From NCBI GenBank assembly GCA_025359445.1, contig JANYGB010000025.1, forward strand, positions 1-64,000: a stretch of DNA of 64,000 nt, written 5' to 3'. Made by a program: the position numbers and the translations under genes. This DNA comes from Sphingomonadaceae bacterium (GTDB lineage: Bacteria; Pseudomonadota; Alphaproteobacteria; Sphingomonadales; Sphingomonadaceae). The notes beneath the pieces were generated by a model, which saw nothing but the letters and a program-made list of their open reading frames with translations, ran no database searches and was not told the DNA's origin. Below are positions 52,752-62,492 of the stretch, one piece after another. The first letter of the stretch is position 1. Each line of letters opens with the position of its first letter.

Positions 52752-55121
52752 ATGCCCAGTTTCGCCCAGAGCCTTGAAAAAACGTTGCACACCGCGCTCG
52801 CCAATGCATCCGAGCGCAGCCACGAGTATGCGACGCTGGAGCACTTGTTGCTCGCGCTGATCGAAGACGCGGACGCGATGCAGGTGATGGAAGCTTGCGG
52901 AGTTGACCTGGGCGAGCTGGGCGAAGTGGTGAAACAGTACCTCGACCAGGAATACCAGTCGCTCAAAACGCAGGAGAAGGGCGATCCATCGCCCACCGCC
53001 GGGTTCCAGCGGGTGATCCAGCGCGCGATCCTGCATGTCCAGTCATCGGGCAAGGATACCGTTACCGGCGCCAACGTGCTGGTTGCGCTGTTTTCCGAGC
53101 GTGACAGCTATGCGGTCTATTTTCTCCAGCAGCAGGACATGACCCGGCTCGATGCGGTCAGCTATATCAGCCACGGGATCGGCAAGGGCGGCAAGCGGAT
53201 CGAGGACCGCACTCCCAAGGGGATCGAAACCGAAACCCCGCAGGCCGAGGAAAAGAGCACGAGCAAGGACAGCAAGAAGGATTCCGCGCTCGACCAGTTC
53301 ACCGTCAACCTCAACGAAAAGGCGCTGGCCGGCAAGATCGATCCCTTGATCGGGCGCGGCCCCGAGGTCGATCGCACGATTCAGATCCTGTGCCGTCGTT
53401 CCAAGAACAACCCGCTCTATGTCGGCGATCCGGGCGTGGGCAAGACCGCCATCGCCGAGGGACTGGCGCGCAAGATCATCGAGGGCGATGTGCCCGAGGT
53501 GCTGACCAAAGCGGTGATCTATTCGCTCGACATGGGCGCATTGCTGGCGGGAACGCGGTATCGCGGCGATTTTGAAGAGCGGCTCAAGCAAGTCGTCAAC
53601 GAGCTGGAAAAGATGCCCGATGCGGTGCTGTTTATCGACGAGATCCACACCGTAATTGGTGCTGGCGCGACCAGCGGCGGGGCGATGGATGCCTCGAACC
53701 TGCTCAAGCCGGCGCTGAGCGGCGGCACAATCCGCTGCATCGGCTCGACCACTTACAAGGAATTCCGCAATCACTTCGAAAAGGACCGCGCGCTGCTGCG
53801 CCGTTTCCAGAAGATTGACGTCAACGAACCCACGGTCGAGGATACGATCAAGATTCTCAAGGGACTGCGCAGCGCCTTCGAGGAGCATCACAAGGTCAAG
53901 TACACCCCCGAGGCGATCAAGACCGCGGTCGAGCTTTCGGCGCGCTACATCAATGACCGCAAATTGCCCGACAAAGCGATCGACGTGATCGACGAAGTTG
54001 GCGCGATGCAGATGCTGGTGCCGCCATCGAAGCGCAAGAAGATCATTACCGCGCGCGAGATCGAGGCGGTAATCGCCACGATGGCGCGCATTCCGCCCAA
54101 GTCGGTATCGTCCGACGACCGGCAGGCGCTCGAACATCTCGGCCGCGACCTGAAGCGGGTCGTGTTCGGGCAGGATCAGGCGATTGAAGTGCTGTCGAGC
54201 GCGATGAAATTGAGCCGCGCGGGACTGCGCGATCCCGAAAAGCCGATCGGTTCGTTCCTGTTCTCAGGACCAACCGGGGTCGGCAAGACCGAGGTTGCCA
54301 AGCAGCTTGCAAGCATCATGGGCATCCCGATCCAGCGCTTCGACATGTCCGAATATATGGAGCGTCACTCGGTCAGCCGGCTGATTGGCGCGCCTCCGGG
54401 CTATGTCGGTTACGATCAGGGCGGTTTGCTGACCGATGCGATCGACCAGCAGCCGCACTGCGTGCTGCTGCTCGACGAGATCGAGAAGGCGCATCCTGAT
54501 CTGTTCAACATCTTGCTGCAGGTGATGGACAACGGACGGCTGACCGATCACCACGGCAAGACGGTCGATTTCCGCAACGTCGTGCTGATCATGACCACCA
54601 ATGCCGGGGCGAGCGACATGGCGCGCAACGGGATCGGGTTTGGCGATGTGTCAAAGGCCGATGCCGGCGACGAAGCGGTCAAACGCATGTTCAGCCCCGA
54701 ATTCCGCAACCGGCTCGATGCAACCGTGCCGTTTGCCTATCTTGGCACCGATGTGGTCGGCCGGGTGGTCGAAAAGTTCGTGCTCCAGCTCGAACTGCAA
54801 CTGGCTGACCAGAACGTCCACATCCAGTTCGACAGCGATGCGCGCGAATGGCTGGCAGCACGCGGTTACGACAAGTTGTTCGGGGCGCGGCCAATGGCCC
54901 GCCTGATCCAGGACAAGGTCAAGCAGCCGCTGGCCGAAGAGCTGCTGTTCGGCAAGTTGCGGCACGGCGGCGAAGTGCATGTCACGGTCAAGGATAAGGT
55001 GCTGTCGTTCGAAATGGCACCAGCACCGCCCAAGCTGGTAAAATCCAAAAAAGCCGCGCCCAAAGCGGTTGCTAAACGCAAGCCCAAGACTGCGTCCGAA
55101 CCGAGCGGCGAAACCGACTGA
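52752..55121 (+). CDS. clpA: ATP-dependent Clp protease ATP-binding subunit ClpA
   Basis: Hsp100 unfoldase that feeds substrates to ClpP. 789 residues: double Clp N domain (about 1-145), first AAA module with Walker A GDPGVGKT (about 222-229) and LFIDEIHTVIGAG, second AAA module with GPTGVGKTE (about 507-515) and VLLLDEIEKAHPD, and the ClpP-contact loop region near the end of module 2 (NGIGFG). No long middle coiled coil, so it is ClpA and not ClpB. The Lys/Ala-rich tail is an alphaproteobacterial trait. Confidence 0.95.
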   Translation: MPSFAQSLEKTLHTALANASERSHEYATLEHLLLALIEDADAMQVMEACGVDLGELGEVVKQYLDQEYQSLKTQEKGDPSPTAGFQRVIQRAILHVQSSGKDTVTGANVLVALFSERDSYAVYFLQQQDMTRLDAVSYISHGIGKGGKRIEDRTPKGIETETPQAEEKSTSKDSKKDSALDQFTVNLNEKALAGKIDPLIGRGPEVDRTIQILCRRSKNNPLYVGDPGVGKTAIAEGLARKIIEGDVPEVLTKAVIYSLDMGALLAGTRYRGDFEERLKQVVNELEKMPDAVLFIDEIHTVIGAGATSGGAMDASNLLKPALSGGTIRCIGSTTYKEFRNHFEKDRALLRRFQKIDVNEPTVEDTIKILKGLRSAFEEHHKVKYTPEAIKTAVELSARYINDRKLPDKAIDVIDEVGAMQMLVPPSKRKKIITAREIEAVIATMARIPPKSVSSDDRQALEHLGRDLKRVVFGQDQAIEVLSSAMKLSRAGLRDPEKPIGSFLFSGPTGVGKTEVAKQLASIMGIPIQRFDMSEYMERHSVSRLIGAPPGYVGYDQGGLLTDAIDQQPHCVLLLDEIEKAHPDLFNILLQVMDNGRLTDHHGKTVDFRNVVLIMTTNAGASDMARNGIGFGDVSKADAGDEAVKRMFSPEFRNRLDATVPFAYLGTDVVGRVVEKFVLQLELQLADQNVHIQFDSDAREWLAARGYDKLFGARPMARLIQDKVKQPLAEELLFGKLRHGGEVHVTVKDKVLSFEMAPAPPKLVKSKKAAPKAVAKRKPKTASEPSGETD

Positions 55122-55155
55122 CCGGTACCAGGCGATCAAGCGGTAACTTGCGCGG

Positions 55156-55797
55156 ATGCAAACCCTCGATCAGCCGCGCCGCCGTCTTGCCATGGCGCTA
55201 GCTGCGCTGGCCGGATTTGTCGATGCGGCGGGCTATCTTTCGGCTGACCGCTATTTCGTCTCTTTCATGTCGGGCAACACCACCCGGCTTGGGGTCGAAC
55301 TGGCACGGCAACCGAGCGCCGCGCTGTTGCCAGCGCTGCTGGCCTTGGCCTTTGTCGCCGGGGTCGTCGGCGGTGCGCTGCTGACCGGCAAGCTGAAGCG
55401 TCGTCACAAACCGCCATTGCTGCTGCTGGTTGCGGCGCTGCTGGGAACTGGCGCAGCACTGGGCGGCGCAGGTTATTCGCGCGCGGCCCTGCTCGCTTTG
55501 GCAGCGGCAATGGGCGCGCTTAACAACAGCTTCCAGCGGGACGGCCAGGTCGCCGTCGGACTAACCTACATGACGGGCGCGCTGGTCAAAATGGGCCAAG
55601 GGCTCGCGGCCCGGCTCCAGCACCGCGTTACCGAGCCATGGGCCGATTGGCTAATGTTATGGCTGGCACTGGCTGCTGGAGCGACACTCGGCGCACTGAC
55701 ATTCCAAACTTGGCCAGCGCTGACTTTCTGGCTTGCCGCGCTGATCGCCGCCCTGCTGGCTGTAGCAGCTTTGGTTATCCCGGAGCGCACCGCTTAG
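55156..55797 (+). CDS. DUF1275 (YoaK) family membrane protein
   Basis: 213 residues with six or so hydrophobic segments and the family pattern LAALAGFVDAAGYLSADRYF in part, FVSFMSGNTTRLG (about 34-46), and a central ALNNSFQRDG. Function unknown; transporter-like topology. Its TAG overlaps the TAA of the convergent carbonic anhydrase gene (TTAG). Confidence 0.88.
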   Translation: MQTLDQPRRRLAMALAALAGFVDAAGYLSADRYFVSFMSGNTTRLGVELARQPSAALLPALLALAFVAGVVGGALLTGKLKRRHKPPLLLLVAALLGTGAALGGAGYSRAALLALAAAMGALNNSFQRDGQVAVGLTYMTGALVKMGQGLAARLQHRVTEPWADWLMLWLALAAGATLGALTFQTWPALTFWLAALIAALLAVAALVIPERTA

Positions 55798-56348
55798 TCA
55801 TACAACGCGCGGTGGTGCTTCGCGTTCTCGACATAGTGGCCCACGCCCAGTTGCAGCCCGGCGATCATCCGGTCATCCAGATCGCGCATGAAGGTCGCGG
55901 GGCGGCCGCTCCACAATTGGCGCGCGGGGATGCGTTTGCCCGGGGCCAGCAGAGCCCCGGCCGCGAGCATCGCTTCACCCTCGATCACACAGCCGTTCAT
56001 CGTCTGCGCAGCGAACCCGACAAAGCCCTTGTCTTCGATCACCGTGCCGTGGATCATCGCCATGTGGCCGATCAGCACATCGTCGCCGATCAGCGTCGGG
56101 AAGCCTTCGGGCCGCCCCGGCAAGGGCCCATCACAATGGATCACGCTGCCATCCTGTATATTGCTGCGCGCGCCGATCACGATCCGGGTCACGTCGCCGC
56201 GCAGCACGCAATTGTACCAGATCGACGCGTCCGGCCCGATCTCGACATCGCCGATGATCCGGCAGCCCGGCGCGATAAAAGCGCTGTCGTGAATGCGCGG
56301 CGACTTGCCGTGGATCGCGACGATGGTTGTGTCAGGGCGGTTGGTCAT
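55794..56348 (-). CDS. gamma carbonic anhydrase family protein
   Basis: Left-handed beta-helix trimer protein. 184 residues. Zinc-ligand histidines are present in SNIQDGSVIHCDG (about 62-74) and LIGHMAMIHGTVI (about 92-104), with hexapeptide repeats such as VLRGDVTRIVIGARSNIQDG between. The Gln/Arg pairs of the fold are kept. CO2 hydration is possible but many bacterial members lack proof of activity. Start overlaps the previous stop by one base. Confidence 0.88.
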   Translation of the reverse strand: MTNRPDTTIVAIHGKSPRIHDSAFIAPGCRIIGDVEIGPDASIWYNCVLRGDVTRIVIGARSNIQDGSVIHCDGPLPGRPEGFPTLIGDDVLIGHMAMIHGTVIEDKGFVGFAAQTMNGCVIEGEAMLAAGALLAPGKRIPARQLWSGRPATFMRDLDDRMIAGLQLGVGHYVENAKHHRALYD

Positions 56349-58606
56349 CAGCGCATTCCCAAAAAGTTGTACCAGGTTACATAGGGCAGGAACGAGGCAT
56401 AGTCATCGCGCCAAACGGTGGGCGCGGGCGGACCCAGCGCGCGCCATGGGCTATCGGGATCAAGTGCCTTGATCGCTGCGATCTGCGCCGGATCGCGGCT
56501 GACTGCCACCCAGCTGGTTGCCCAGTAATCGGTATCGGCCTGCGGGTTATCGTCACGCAGCGCGGCTGACAAACCGCGCGACTTGAGTTCCGCCGCCAGC
56601 GCCGGTTCAAGATCGATGAAGTTGTTCGAGATGTGGACCATCATCACGCCATTGGGGCTGAGCGCATCGAGATAGACCCCGAACGCTTCGTGCGTGAACA
56701 GGTGCATCGGCACCGAATCAGACGAAAACGCATCGATCGCGAGTAGATCGAAACTGCCGCGCGGGGTCTTGGCCAATTCAAGCCGGGCATCGCCCAGCGT
56801 CACTTTGGCCTGCGGCGCGCACAGCGGCAGGTAAGTGAAGGTGCCGTTGGTCGAAAGCCGCAGCACCGCCGGGTCGATTTCGAAAATGGTCCACGGCTGG
56901 TCGCCTTGCGCAAAGCAGGCGAGTGTGCCGGTACCAAGACCGAGCACACCAATGCGGGCGTGCGGCCCAATCAGCGCGCGCGCATTGCCGAACACGATAG
57001 CTACGCCCGAGCCGGGTCCGTAATAGGCCAATGGCGTGCGGCGGCGGATCGGATCGGTCGATTGCTCGCCGTGCAAGGTGGTGCCGTGAAGCATCGTGCG
57101 CAGCTTGTCCTTGGGATAGGTCCGAACGGTATAGATCCCGAAGTAGCTACGGGTGCGCAAGCCAGCGCGCGTATCGACCAGGGTATCGTAGCCGCCTTGC
57201 GCGAGCATCAGGGCGATCAGGAACGACATCGCCGCCCATCGCCACGGCACCAGTGCCAGTCCCAGCACAGCCGCTGCGCCGCCCAGCGGCCAGCGCAAAT
57301 AGCGCGAATCGACGTAGAGATTGGCTTGATAGAGCTGCCAGACGAGCACACCGCCGGTGGCCAGCAGAGCCGCCAATACCGCGAGTCGTAATTCGGGTTC
57401 GATCCGCGCGAAGTGCCGCCAATCGGGCAGAGCGCCGCGCGGCAGGAGCAGCGCTGCGGCGAGGATCAGCAGCGGATATTCCCACACCCAATCGAATGCG
57501 ATCGGCGCTATCAGCGCGGTGAACACCCCGCCCAAGGCTCCGCCGGAAGACATTGCGAGGTACAACGTCGTCAGCTGCTCGGGCGCGGGGCGCAGATCGT
57601 AAAGCCGGGCGTGGAGCGCCGTGCAGACGAGGAACAGCAAAACCACGCTGCACACCAGCGGCACCAGTCCCATCCAGCCGTAAGAGACCATCGCCATTCC
57701 GCCAACTGACAGCATCCCGGCCCAGGCCAGCGCAGAGATGATCCGGGCCGGACCGCGCCGGTCGGCAAAAGCAAAGGTGAAGCTGAGCAGGTAAACCCCC
57801 AGCGGCATCACCCACAGCAGCGGCATTGCGAAGATATCGGTAGTAAGGTGCGTGGTGGTGGACAGCATCAGTCCCGAGGGAACGGCTGCAAGGACAATCC
57901 ACAGCGCGATCCGGCGGCGCGGAATCGGGGCGCTTTTCGAGCTATCCGGTATCATGTTACCGGGAATTTGCATGGCCCAGCGCGTCCGCGCGCACAGGCC
58001 GATCAGAACCAGCAGCACCAAATAGCTGCCGCTCCATAGCCACGCCTGCTGACGCAGCGCGAGCCACGGCTCGGCGAGCAGCGGATACGCAATAAGCCCA
58101 CCAAAGCTGCCGAGGTTCGATGCCGCATAAAGTGCCCACGGCTGCCGCGCCTGCGGGTGCATGGCGTACCAGCGCTGCATCAGCGGGGCTTGCGCCGAGA
58201 CAGCAAAAAACACCGGGCCGACACTCAATGCGAGCAGTAGCGGCACCCACCACACCTCGTTGCCCGGTGCGGCCGGAGCCAGATTGGCGAGGCTGACCGG
58301 CAAAGTCAGCGCAGCGAGCGCAAACAGGCCGAGGTGGATTGCTGCCTGCCGCCGCAGCGGCCAGCGTGACAACCGATGCGCGTAATAATACCCGCCGAGC
58401 AGCAGCGCCTGATAGACCAGCATCGCGCTGTTCCAGACATTGGGCGCGCCGCCGAGCCGGGGCAGCGCCATTCGCGCGACCATCGGCTGGATCAGAAACA
58501 ACAGAAAGCTGCCGGTCAGGATCGTGGCCGCAAACAGCGCGCGGGCCGGACGGCTGGCGGTAGGGGCTCCGGTCATGAACTTCGCGCCGCTGGCAGTTAC
58601 AGTCAT
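56348..58606 (-). CDS. fused multi-spanning membrane protein / spermidine-synthase-like protein
   Basis: 752 residues from the ATG at 58606 (TGATG with the GNAT stop). About the first 480 residues form a dozen or so membrane segments of transporter type, starting LFAATILTGSFLLFLIQPMV in part. The C-terminal third is spermidine-synthase-like: GVLGLGTGTLACFA (SAM-type motif), FEIDPAVLRLS, LGDARLELA and LAIDAFSSDSVPMHLFTHEA in part. Fusions like this are widespread in alphaproteobacteria; polyamine synthesis is not shown and the role is unknown. Confidence 0.85.
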   Translation of the reverse strand: MTVTASGAKFMTGAPTASRPARALFAATILTGSFLLFLIQPMVARMALPRLGGAPNVWNSAMLVYQALLLGGYYYAHRLSRWPLRRQAAIHLGLFALAALTLPVSLANLAPAAPGNEVWWVPLLLALSVGPVFFAVSAQAPLMQRWYAMHPQARQPWALYAASNLGSFGGLIAYPLLAEPWLALRQQAWLWSGSYLVLLVLIGLCARTRWAMQIPGNMIPDSSKSAPIPRRRIALWIVLAAVPSGLMLSTTTHLTTDIFAMPLLWVMPLGVYLLSFTFAFADRRGPARIISALAWAGMLSVGGMAMVSYGWMGLVPLVCSVVLLFLVCTALHARLYDLRPAPEQLTTLYLAMSSGGALGGVFTALIAPIAFDWVWEYPLLILAAALLLPRGALPDWRHFARIEPELRLAVLAALLATGGVLVWQLYQANLYVDSRYLRWPLGGAAAVLGLALVPWRWAAMSFLIALMLAQGGYDTLVDTRAGLRTRSYFGIYTVRTYPKDKLRTMLHGTTLHGEQSTDPIRRRTPLAYYGPGSGVAIVFGNARALIGPHARIGVLGLGTGTLACFAQGDQPWTIFEIDPAVLRLSTNGTFTYLPLCAPQAKVTLGDARLELAKTPRGSFDLLAIDAFSSDSVPMHLFTHEAFGVYLDALSPNGVMMVHISNNFIDLEPALAAELKSRGLSAALRDDNPQADTDYWATSWVAVSRDPAQIAAIKALDPDSPWRALGPPAPTVWRDDYASFLPYVTWYNFLGMR

Positions 58607-59163
58607 CAGCGCGGTTCCCAAGCGACCTTGTCGATCGAGTAGACGATTGCCGGGTTCAGAGGTTCGGCGAAACGCGGGTCGACGTAATCGAGATCCATCC
58701 TACGGGTCATGCCCAGCCGCTCCATTAAGCCCCAACTGGCAGTGTTGCCCGGGACCGTGAGCGCGACCACGCGATCGGCACCGAACCGCTCGAACGCTAC
58801 ATCCAGCGTCGCGATCGCGGCTTCCTTGGCGTACCCTTGGCCCCACACATCCTCGCGCAGGCGCCAGCCTGCCTCGATTTCCCCGGGGACCGTCGAGCCC
58901 GGCGCGTCGGCTCGCTTGAGACCGCAAAATCCGAGTATCGTGCCATCATGCTTGCGTTCGACGATCCAGAAGCAAAAGCCGTTCTCAGCGCTGCAGCTCG
59001 CGATTCGGCCAAGCATCGCCTGCTGCTTGGCTTCGTCCATGACGCCGTCGAGCCAGCGCATCACCGCTGGCGTATTCGTGTTTTGGAAAAACAGCCTGGC
59101 GTCGGTTTCTTGCCAATCGCGCAGGACCAGCCGCTCGGTCTCAAGCTTGAATTCGTCTGCCAC
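58606..59163 (-). CDS. GNAT family N-acetyltransferase
   Basis: 185 residues from the GTG at 59163 (GGGGGGAG upstream), overlapping the preceding GNAT gene by 23 nt. RimL-type: LETERLVLRDWQETDARLFF (about 7-26), FWIVERKHDGTILGFCGLKR in part, IEAGWRLREDVWGQGYAKEA (about 101-120; acetyl-CoA loop GQGYAKEA) and ASWGLMERLGM. Similar in plan to the next gene upstream and probably an ancient tandem duplicate. Substrate unknown. Confidence 0.87.
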   Translation of the reverse strand: MADEFKLETERLVLRDWQETDARLFFQNTNTPAVMRWLDGVMDEAKQQAMLGRIASCSAENGFCFWIVERKHDGTILGFCGLKRADAPGSTVPGEIEAGWRLREDVWGQGYAKEAAIATLDVAFERFGADRVVALTVPGNTASWGLMERLGMTRRMDLDYVDPRFAEPLNPAIVYSIDKVAWEPR

Positions 59164-59707
59164 GCGCCGCCCACTCCCCCCGTCCGAGCGAGAAGACCGT
59201 AGTCGGGTTGTCTTCGGGTGGATAGTCAGGATCGCTGTAGTCAAGCGCGCCGCAGCGCTCGAACCCGAGCCGCGCCATAACGCGGGTCGATGCCTGGTTT
59301 GAATCGCTCGTTTGCGACCAGATCACCGGCAGATCGAGCGCGCTAAACCCATGGCCGAGCACCGCCCGCCCCGCTTCGCTCGCAAAGCCGTGGCCCCAGT
59401 ACGGTTCGGCCAGGGTCCACCCGATTTGCACGCCGCCGCGAACTTCCGCTGGCGCCGCAGGCGAATCGATAGAAGCCAAGCCGCACTTGCCGATTGGCAT
59501 GCCGGTCCCGCGCAAAACAACAGTCCAGAAGCCGCAGTCGCCGTGCAGCAAAGCCGGCCGGTTCCTCTCGAAGCTTTCCGCTATAGCGGCCTCGTCGCGC
59601 GGCCCGCCAAGGTGGCACATTACCGCCGGCGAATTGAGTTCCGCGATCTGCCAGGCGAGGTCGGCCGGTTCGGACACGCGCAAAACCAGACGATCGCTCG
59701 CAATCAC
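59141..59707 (-). CDS. GNAT family N-acetyltransferase
   Basis: 188 residues from a GTG that overlaps the hemB stop (GTGA). It has SDRLVLRVSEPADLA near the start, FWTVVLRGTGMPIGKCGLAS in part, IGWTLAEPYWGHGFASEAGR (about 93-112; GHGFASEA loop) and ASTRVMARLGFERCG. Third RimJ/RimL-type acetyltransferase of the window and neighbour of a similar one. Substrate unknown. Confidence 0.87.
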   Translation of the reverse strand: MIASDRLVLRVSEPADLAWQIAELNSPAVMCHLGGPRDEAAIAESFERNRPALLHGDCGFWTVVLRGTGMPIGKCGLASIDSPAAPAEVRGGVQIGWTLAEPYWGHGFASEAGRAVLGHGFSALDLPVIWSQTSDSNQASTRVMARLGFERCGALDYSDPDYPPEDNPTTVFSLGRGEWAARGRRIQA

Positions 59708-60699
59708 GCACCCAGCAGCCGCGCCGCGTGCGCTGCGTGATAGGTCAGCACCCCCGATGCCCCGGCGCGCTTGAACGCCAGCAGGGTTTCGAGCACCAGC
59801 GCATCGCGGTCACCCGCACCGGCCGCCACCGCCGCCTCGATCATCGCATATTCGCCGCTGACTTGATAAGCAAAGACCGGAACTTCGAAGCGTTCCTTCA
59901 CTCGAGCGACAATATCGAGATAGGGAAGTCCCGGCTTGACCATCACGCTGTCAGCGCCTTCAGCCAAATCCATCTCGACCTCGCGCAGGGCCTCTTCGGC
60001 ATTGCCGGGGTCCATCTGGTAGGTCTTCTTGTCGCCTTTGAGCAGGCCCTTGCTGCCAACAGCATCGCGGAACGGCCCGTAAAACGCGCTGGCGTACTTG
60101 GCAGCATAGCTCATGATCTGGACGTTGTGGTGACCGGCTTCCTCCAGCGCGTCGCGGATCGCACCGATCCGCCCGTCCATCATGTCCGAGGGCGCGATCA
60201 CGTCGGCCCCGGCAGCGGCCTGGTTGAGGCTCTGCCCGATCAGCACCTCGACCGTGGCATCGTTGCCGACATAGCCAGCGCCATCCACCAACCCGTCCTG
60301 GCCGTGGCTGGTGTATGGATCGAGCGCGACATCAGTCAGCACCCCGATCCGGTCGCCGCACTCCGCCTTGATCGCGGCAATCGCGCGGCACATCAGGTTG
60401 TCGGGGTTAAGCGCCTCGCGGCCATCTTCACTGCGCCGTTCGGGCTGGGTGTGGGGAAACAGTGCCAGGCACGGAATGCCCAGCACCAGTGCCTCCTTTG
60501 CGCGCGCCACCGCCAGATCGACCGACCAGCGCGACACGCCGGGCAGCGAGGCTATCGGTTGCTCCACCTTGGTGCCATCGGTGACGAACAGCGGCCAGAT
60601 CAGGTCGGCAGGAGTAAGCTGCACCTCGCGGTACAGCGCGCGGCTCCAGGCCGAGGCACGGGTGCGGCGCAGGCGGGTGGCGGGAAATTGGCCGGTCAT
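59704..60699 (-). CDS. hemB: delta-aminolevulinic acid dehydratase (porphobilinogen synthase)
   Basis: Condenses two 5-aminolevulinate molecules to porphobilinogen for heme and, in phototrophic relatives, bacteriochlorophyll. 331 residues. The catalytic lysines are in MSYAAKYASAFYGPFRDAVG in part (about 196-208) and DSVMVKPGLPYLDI (about 245-258). GVLTDVALDPYTSHGQDGLV in part (about 119-138) lacks the cysteine-rich zinc site, so it is of the magnesium-dependent type. Acetyltransferase genes follow with overlaps. Confidence 0.96.
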   Translation of the reverse strand: MTGQFPATRLRRTRASAWSRALYREVQLTPADLIWPLFVTDGTKVEQPIASLPGVSRWSVDLAVARAKEALVLGIPCLALFPHTQPERRSEDGREALNPDNLMCRAIAAIKAECGDRIGVLTDVALDPYTSHGQDGLVDGAGYVGNDATVEVLIGQSLNQAAAGADVIAPSDMMDGRIGAIRDALEEAGHHNVQIMSYAAKYASAFYGPFRDAVGSKGLLKGDKKTYQMDPGNAEEALREVEMDLAEGADSVMVKPGLPYLDIVARVKERFEVPVFAYQVSGEYAMIEAAVAAGAGDRDALVLETLLAFKRAGASGVLTYHAAHAARLLGA

Positions 60700-60748
60700 G
60701 GACGCCGGACTAGCGGTAAATCAGCTGCGTTGGAAGAACCAGCCCAGT

Positions 60749-62314
60749 TTAGCTCTTGAGCCGGTCGATCTCACGCCGCGCGGACCGGCCGCTGGCGGCC
60801 TGCCGCGGGGCCAGGCTGCTCGTTGCCGCACCGGGCTTGACCGACTTCAGCTGGGCCAGCCGCGCCTTGTAGGCCGCGAGCTCGGCGGGATCGACCTGAT
60901 TGGTCACGGTAAAGCTGACCGACATCGGATTAACCGGCACCCCGCCTTTGTAGAGTTCGTAATGCAAGTGCGGCCCGGTCGAGAGCCCGGTTGATCCGAC
61001 ATAGCCGATGACCTGCCCGGCATTGACATGCGATCCAGGCGAAACCGCGATCCGGCTCATGTGGCCATAACCGGTGCCGAACCCGCCGCCGTGTTCCAGC
61101 TTGACGAAATTGCCGTGCCCGCCGTGCCAGCCGGCGAACGAAACCGTGCCGTCGCTGACCGCATAGATCGGCGAGCCGTAAGCCGCGCCAAAATCGATGC
61201 CGGCGTGCAGCCGCGAATAGCCCAGGATCGGGTGGCGGCGCATGCCAAAGCCCGAGGTGATGTGCCCGCCAATAACTGGCATGAGCAGGCCGCTGCGCTG
61301 CTGGCCCATCCCAGTTGCTTCGAAGAACTGGCCGTCCTTGCCCCACCGCAGCAGCTGCGCTTGCGCATGCCCGTCGCGCTCGAGCCCGGCATAAAGCAAT
61401 TCGCCGAGCTGACTCTCACCACTGGCCGCACGGCGATAGGAGACGATAAAGTCGAAAGTGTCGCCCGGCTCGATCGCCGTATCCAGGCTGAGGTGTTGGT
61501 CGAGCACTTCGAGATACTGCTGGACCGCCTCGACCGGCGCTCCGGCGGCGCGCGCTGACAGGTAGACGCTGGTTCCGACGGTGCCGCGAATGCGCAGCGG
61601 GGTGGTGTCGACCGCAATGGCCTGCTGCGCCAGGTGCAGCTCGCCGCCGCTGCGGACGACCGTCACATCAAGATCGAAGCGCGCGCGAAATGCGAGATGT
61701 TCGAGGAGCCGGGTACCGCCTTCTTGGCTGCCGAGCGCCATATCGAACCGCGTGCCCGGCGCAATTTGCCCGGAAGGGACAACTGCGCCGACCAACCGGC
61801 TTACTGCGGTAGTATCTGCCCCGCTCAACCCGGCGCGGGCGAGCATGTGCTCAAGGCTGTCCCCTTGGCCCAGCGTGGCAGTGAACTGGACCGAGCTGCG
61901 CTGCGGCACAGCGGCGGCGCGGACCACCAGCGCGGTCGAAGCCATGTGGCGGCCACTATCCCCGCCCAGCGCCAGCGGCTGGATCATCTGACTGCGAAAT
62001 TCCTCGCGCGCATTGGAATCGAGCGGCATTGCGGGCGGGGCCGCGATCGCGCTGGTGTCGGGCCACAACGACAATGCGCCAAGAATCAGGCCGAGCAAGG
62101 TCGCCAGCCCGCGAAACCAGCGGCGGCTGCCAATCTGTTCGGCAAGGTCTGGCGCCCAATCGATCTGGGCCAAGTCAAGTGCATCGAATCGGGTGCGCAG
62201 GCTGGCTCGCGGCGCGGTGGCTCGCGCAGGCTCAGCGGCTGAAACTAGCGCGGCAGCAGCTGCAAGCGGCACAGCCTGACCAAACCCCTGAAATTCGCGC
62301 GGCTTGAACACCAC
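60749..62314 (-). CDS. M23 family metallopeptidase with long N-terminal region
   Basis: 521 residues, GTG start. A cytoplasmic N terminus of about 65 residues precedes one membrane segment (FRGLATLLGLILGALSLW in part, about 68-86). Periplasmic linker domains follow (LysM-like or Csd3-like, about 140-340), then an intact M23 domain with SGFGMRRHPILGYSRLHAGIDFG in part (zinc His and Asp), GYGHMSRI and HLHYELYKGG. It should cut peptidoglycan cross-links. The IDWAPDL stretch before the anchor is typical of sphingomonad members. Transcribed away from the helicase gene. Confidence 0.9.
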   Translation of the reverse strand: MVFKPREFQGFGQAVPLAAAAALVSAAEPARATAPRASLRTRFDALDLAQIDWAPDLAEQIGSRRWFRGLATLLGLILGALSLWPDTSAIAAPPAMPLDSNAREEFRSQMIQPLALGGDSGRHMASTALVVRAAAVPQRSSVQFTATLGQGDSLEHMLARAGLSGADTTAVSRLVGAVVPSGQIAPGTRFDMALGSQEGGTRLLEHLAFRARFDLDVTVVRSGGELHLAQQAIAVDTTPLRIRGTVGTSVYLSARAAGAPVEAVQQYLEVLDQHLSLDTAIEPGDTFDFIVSYRRAASGESQLGELLYAGLERDGHAQAQLLRWGKDGQFFEATGMGQQRSGLLMPVIGGHITSGFGMRRHPILGYSRLHAGIDFGAAYGSPIYAVSDGTVSFAGWHGGHGNFVKLEHGGGFGTGYGHMSRIAVSPGSHVNAGQVIGYVGSTGLSTGPHLHYELYKGGVPVNPMSVSFTVTNQVDPAELAAYKARLAQLKSVKPGAATSSLAPRQAASGRSARREIDRLKS

Positions 62315-62492
62315 TGAACTCTTGCCCCCGAAAACGCTACAAGCAGCCGTTTCCCTGCGCCCGGGTTGGTTAATCTCCGCCTAAGATCGCGCGAGAATTG
62401 CCATGAAAACTAACCTTTGGGCCAACCTTTGGGGAAGTCTGTCGAAAGCTGGGTTGCCGGGGTGCAGGCGCGGTGCCACACCTGTCGCAGTC

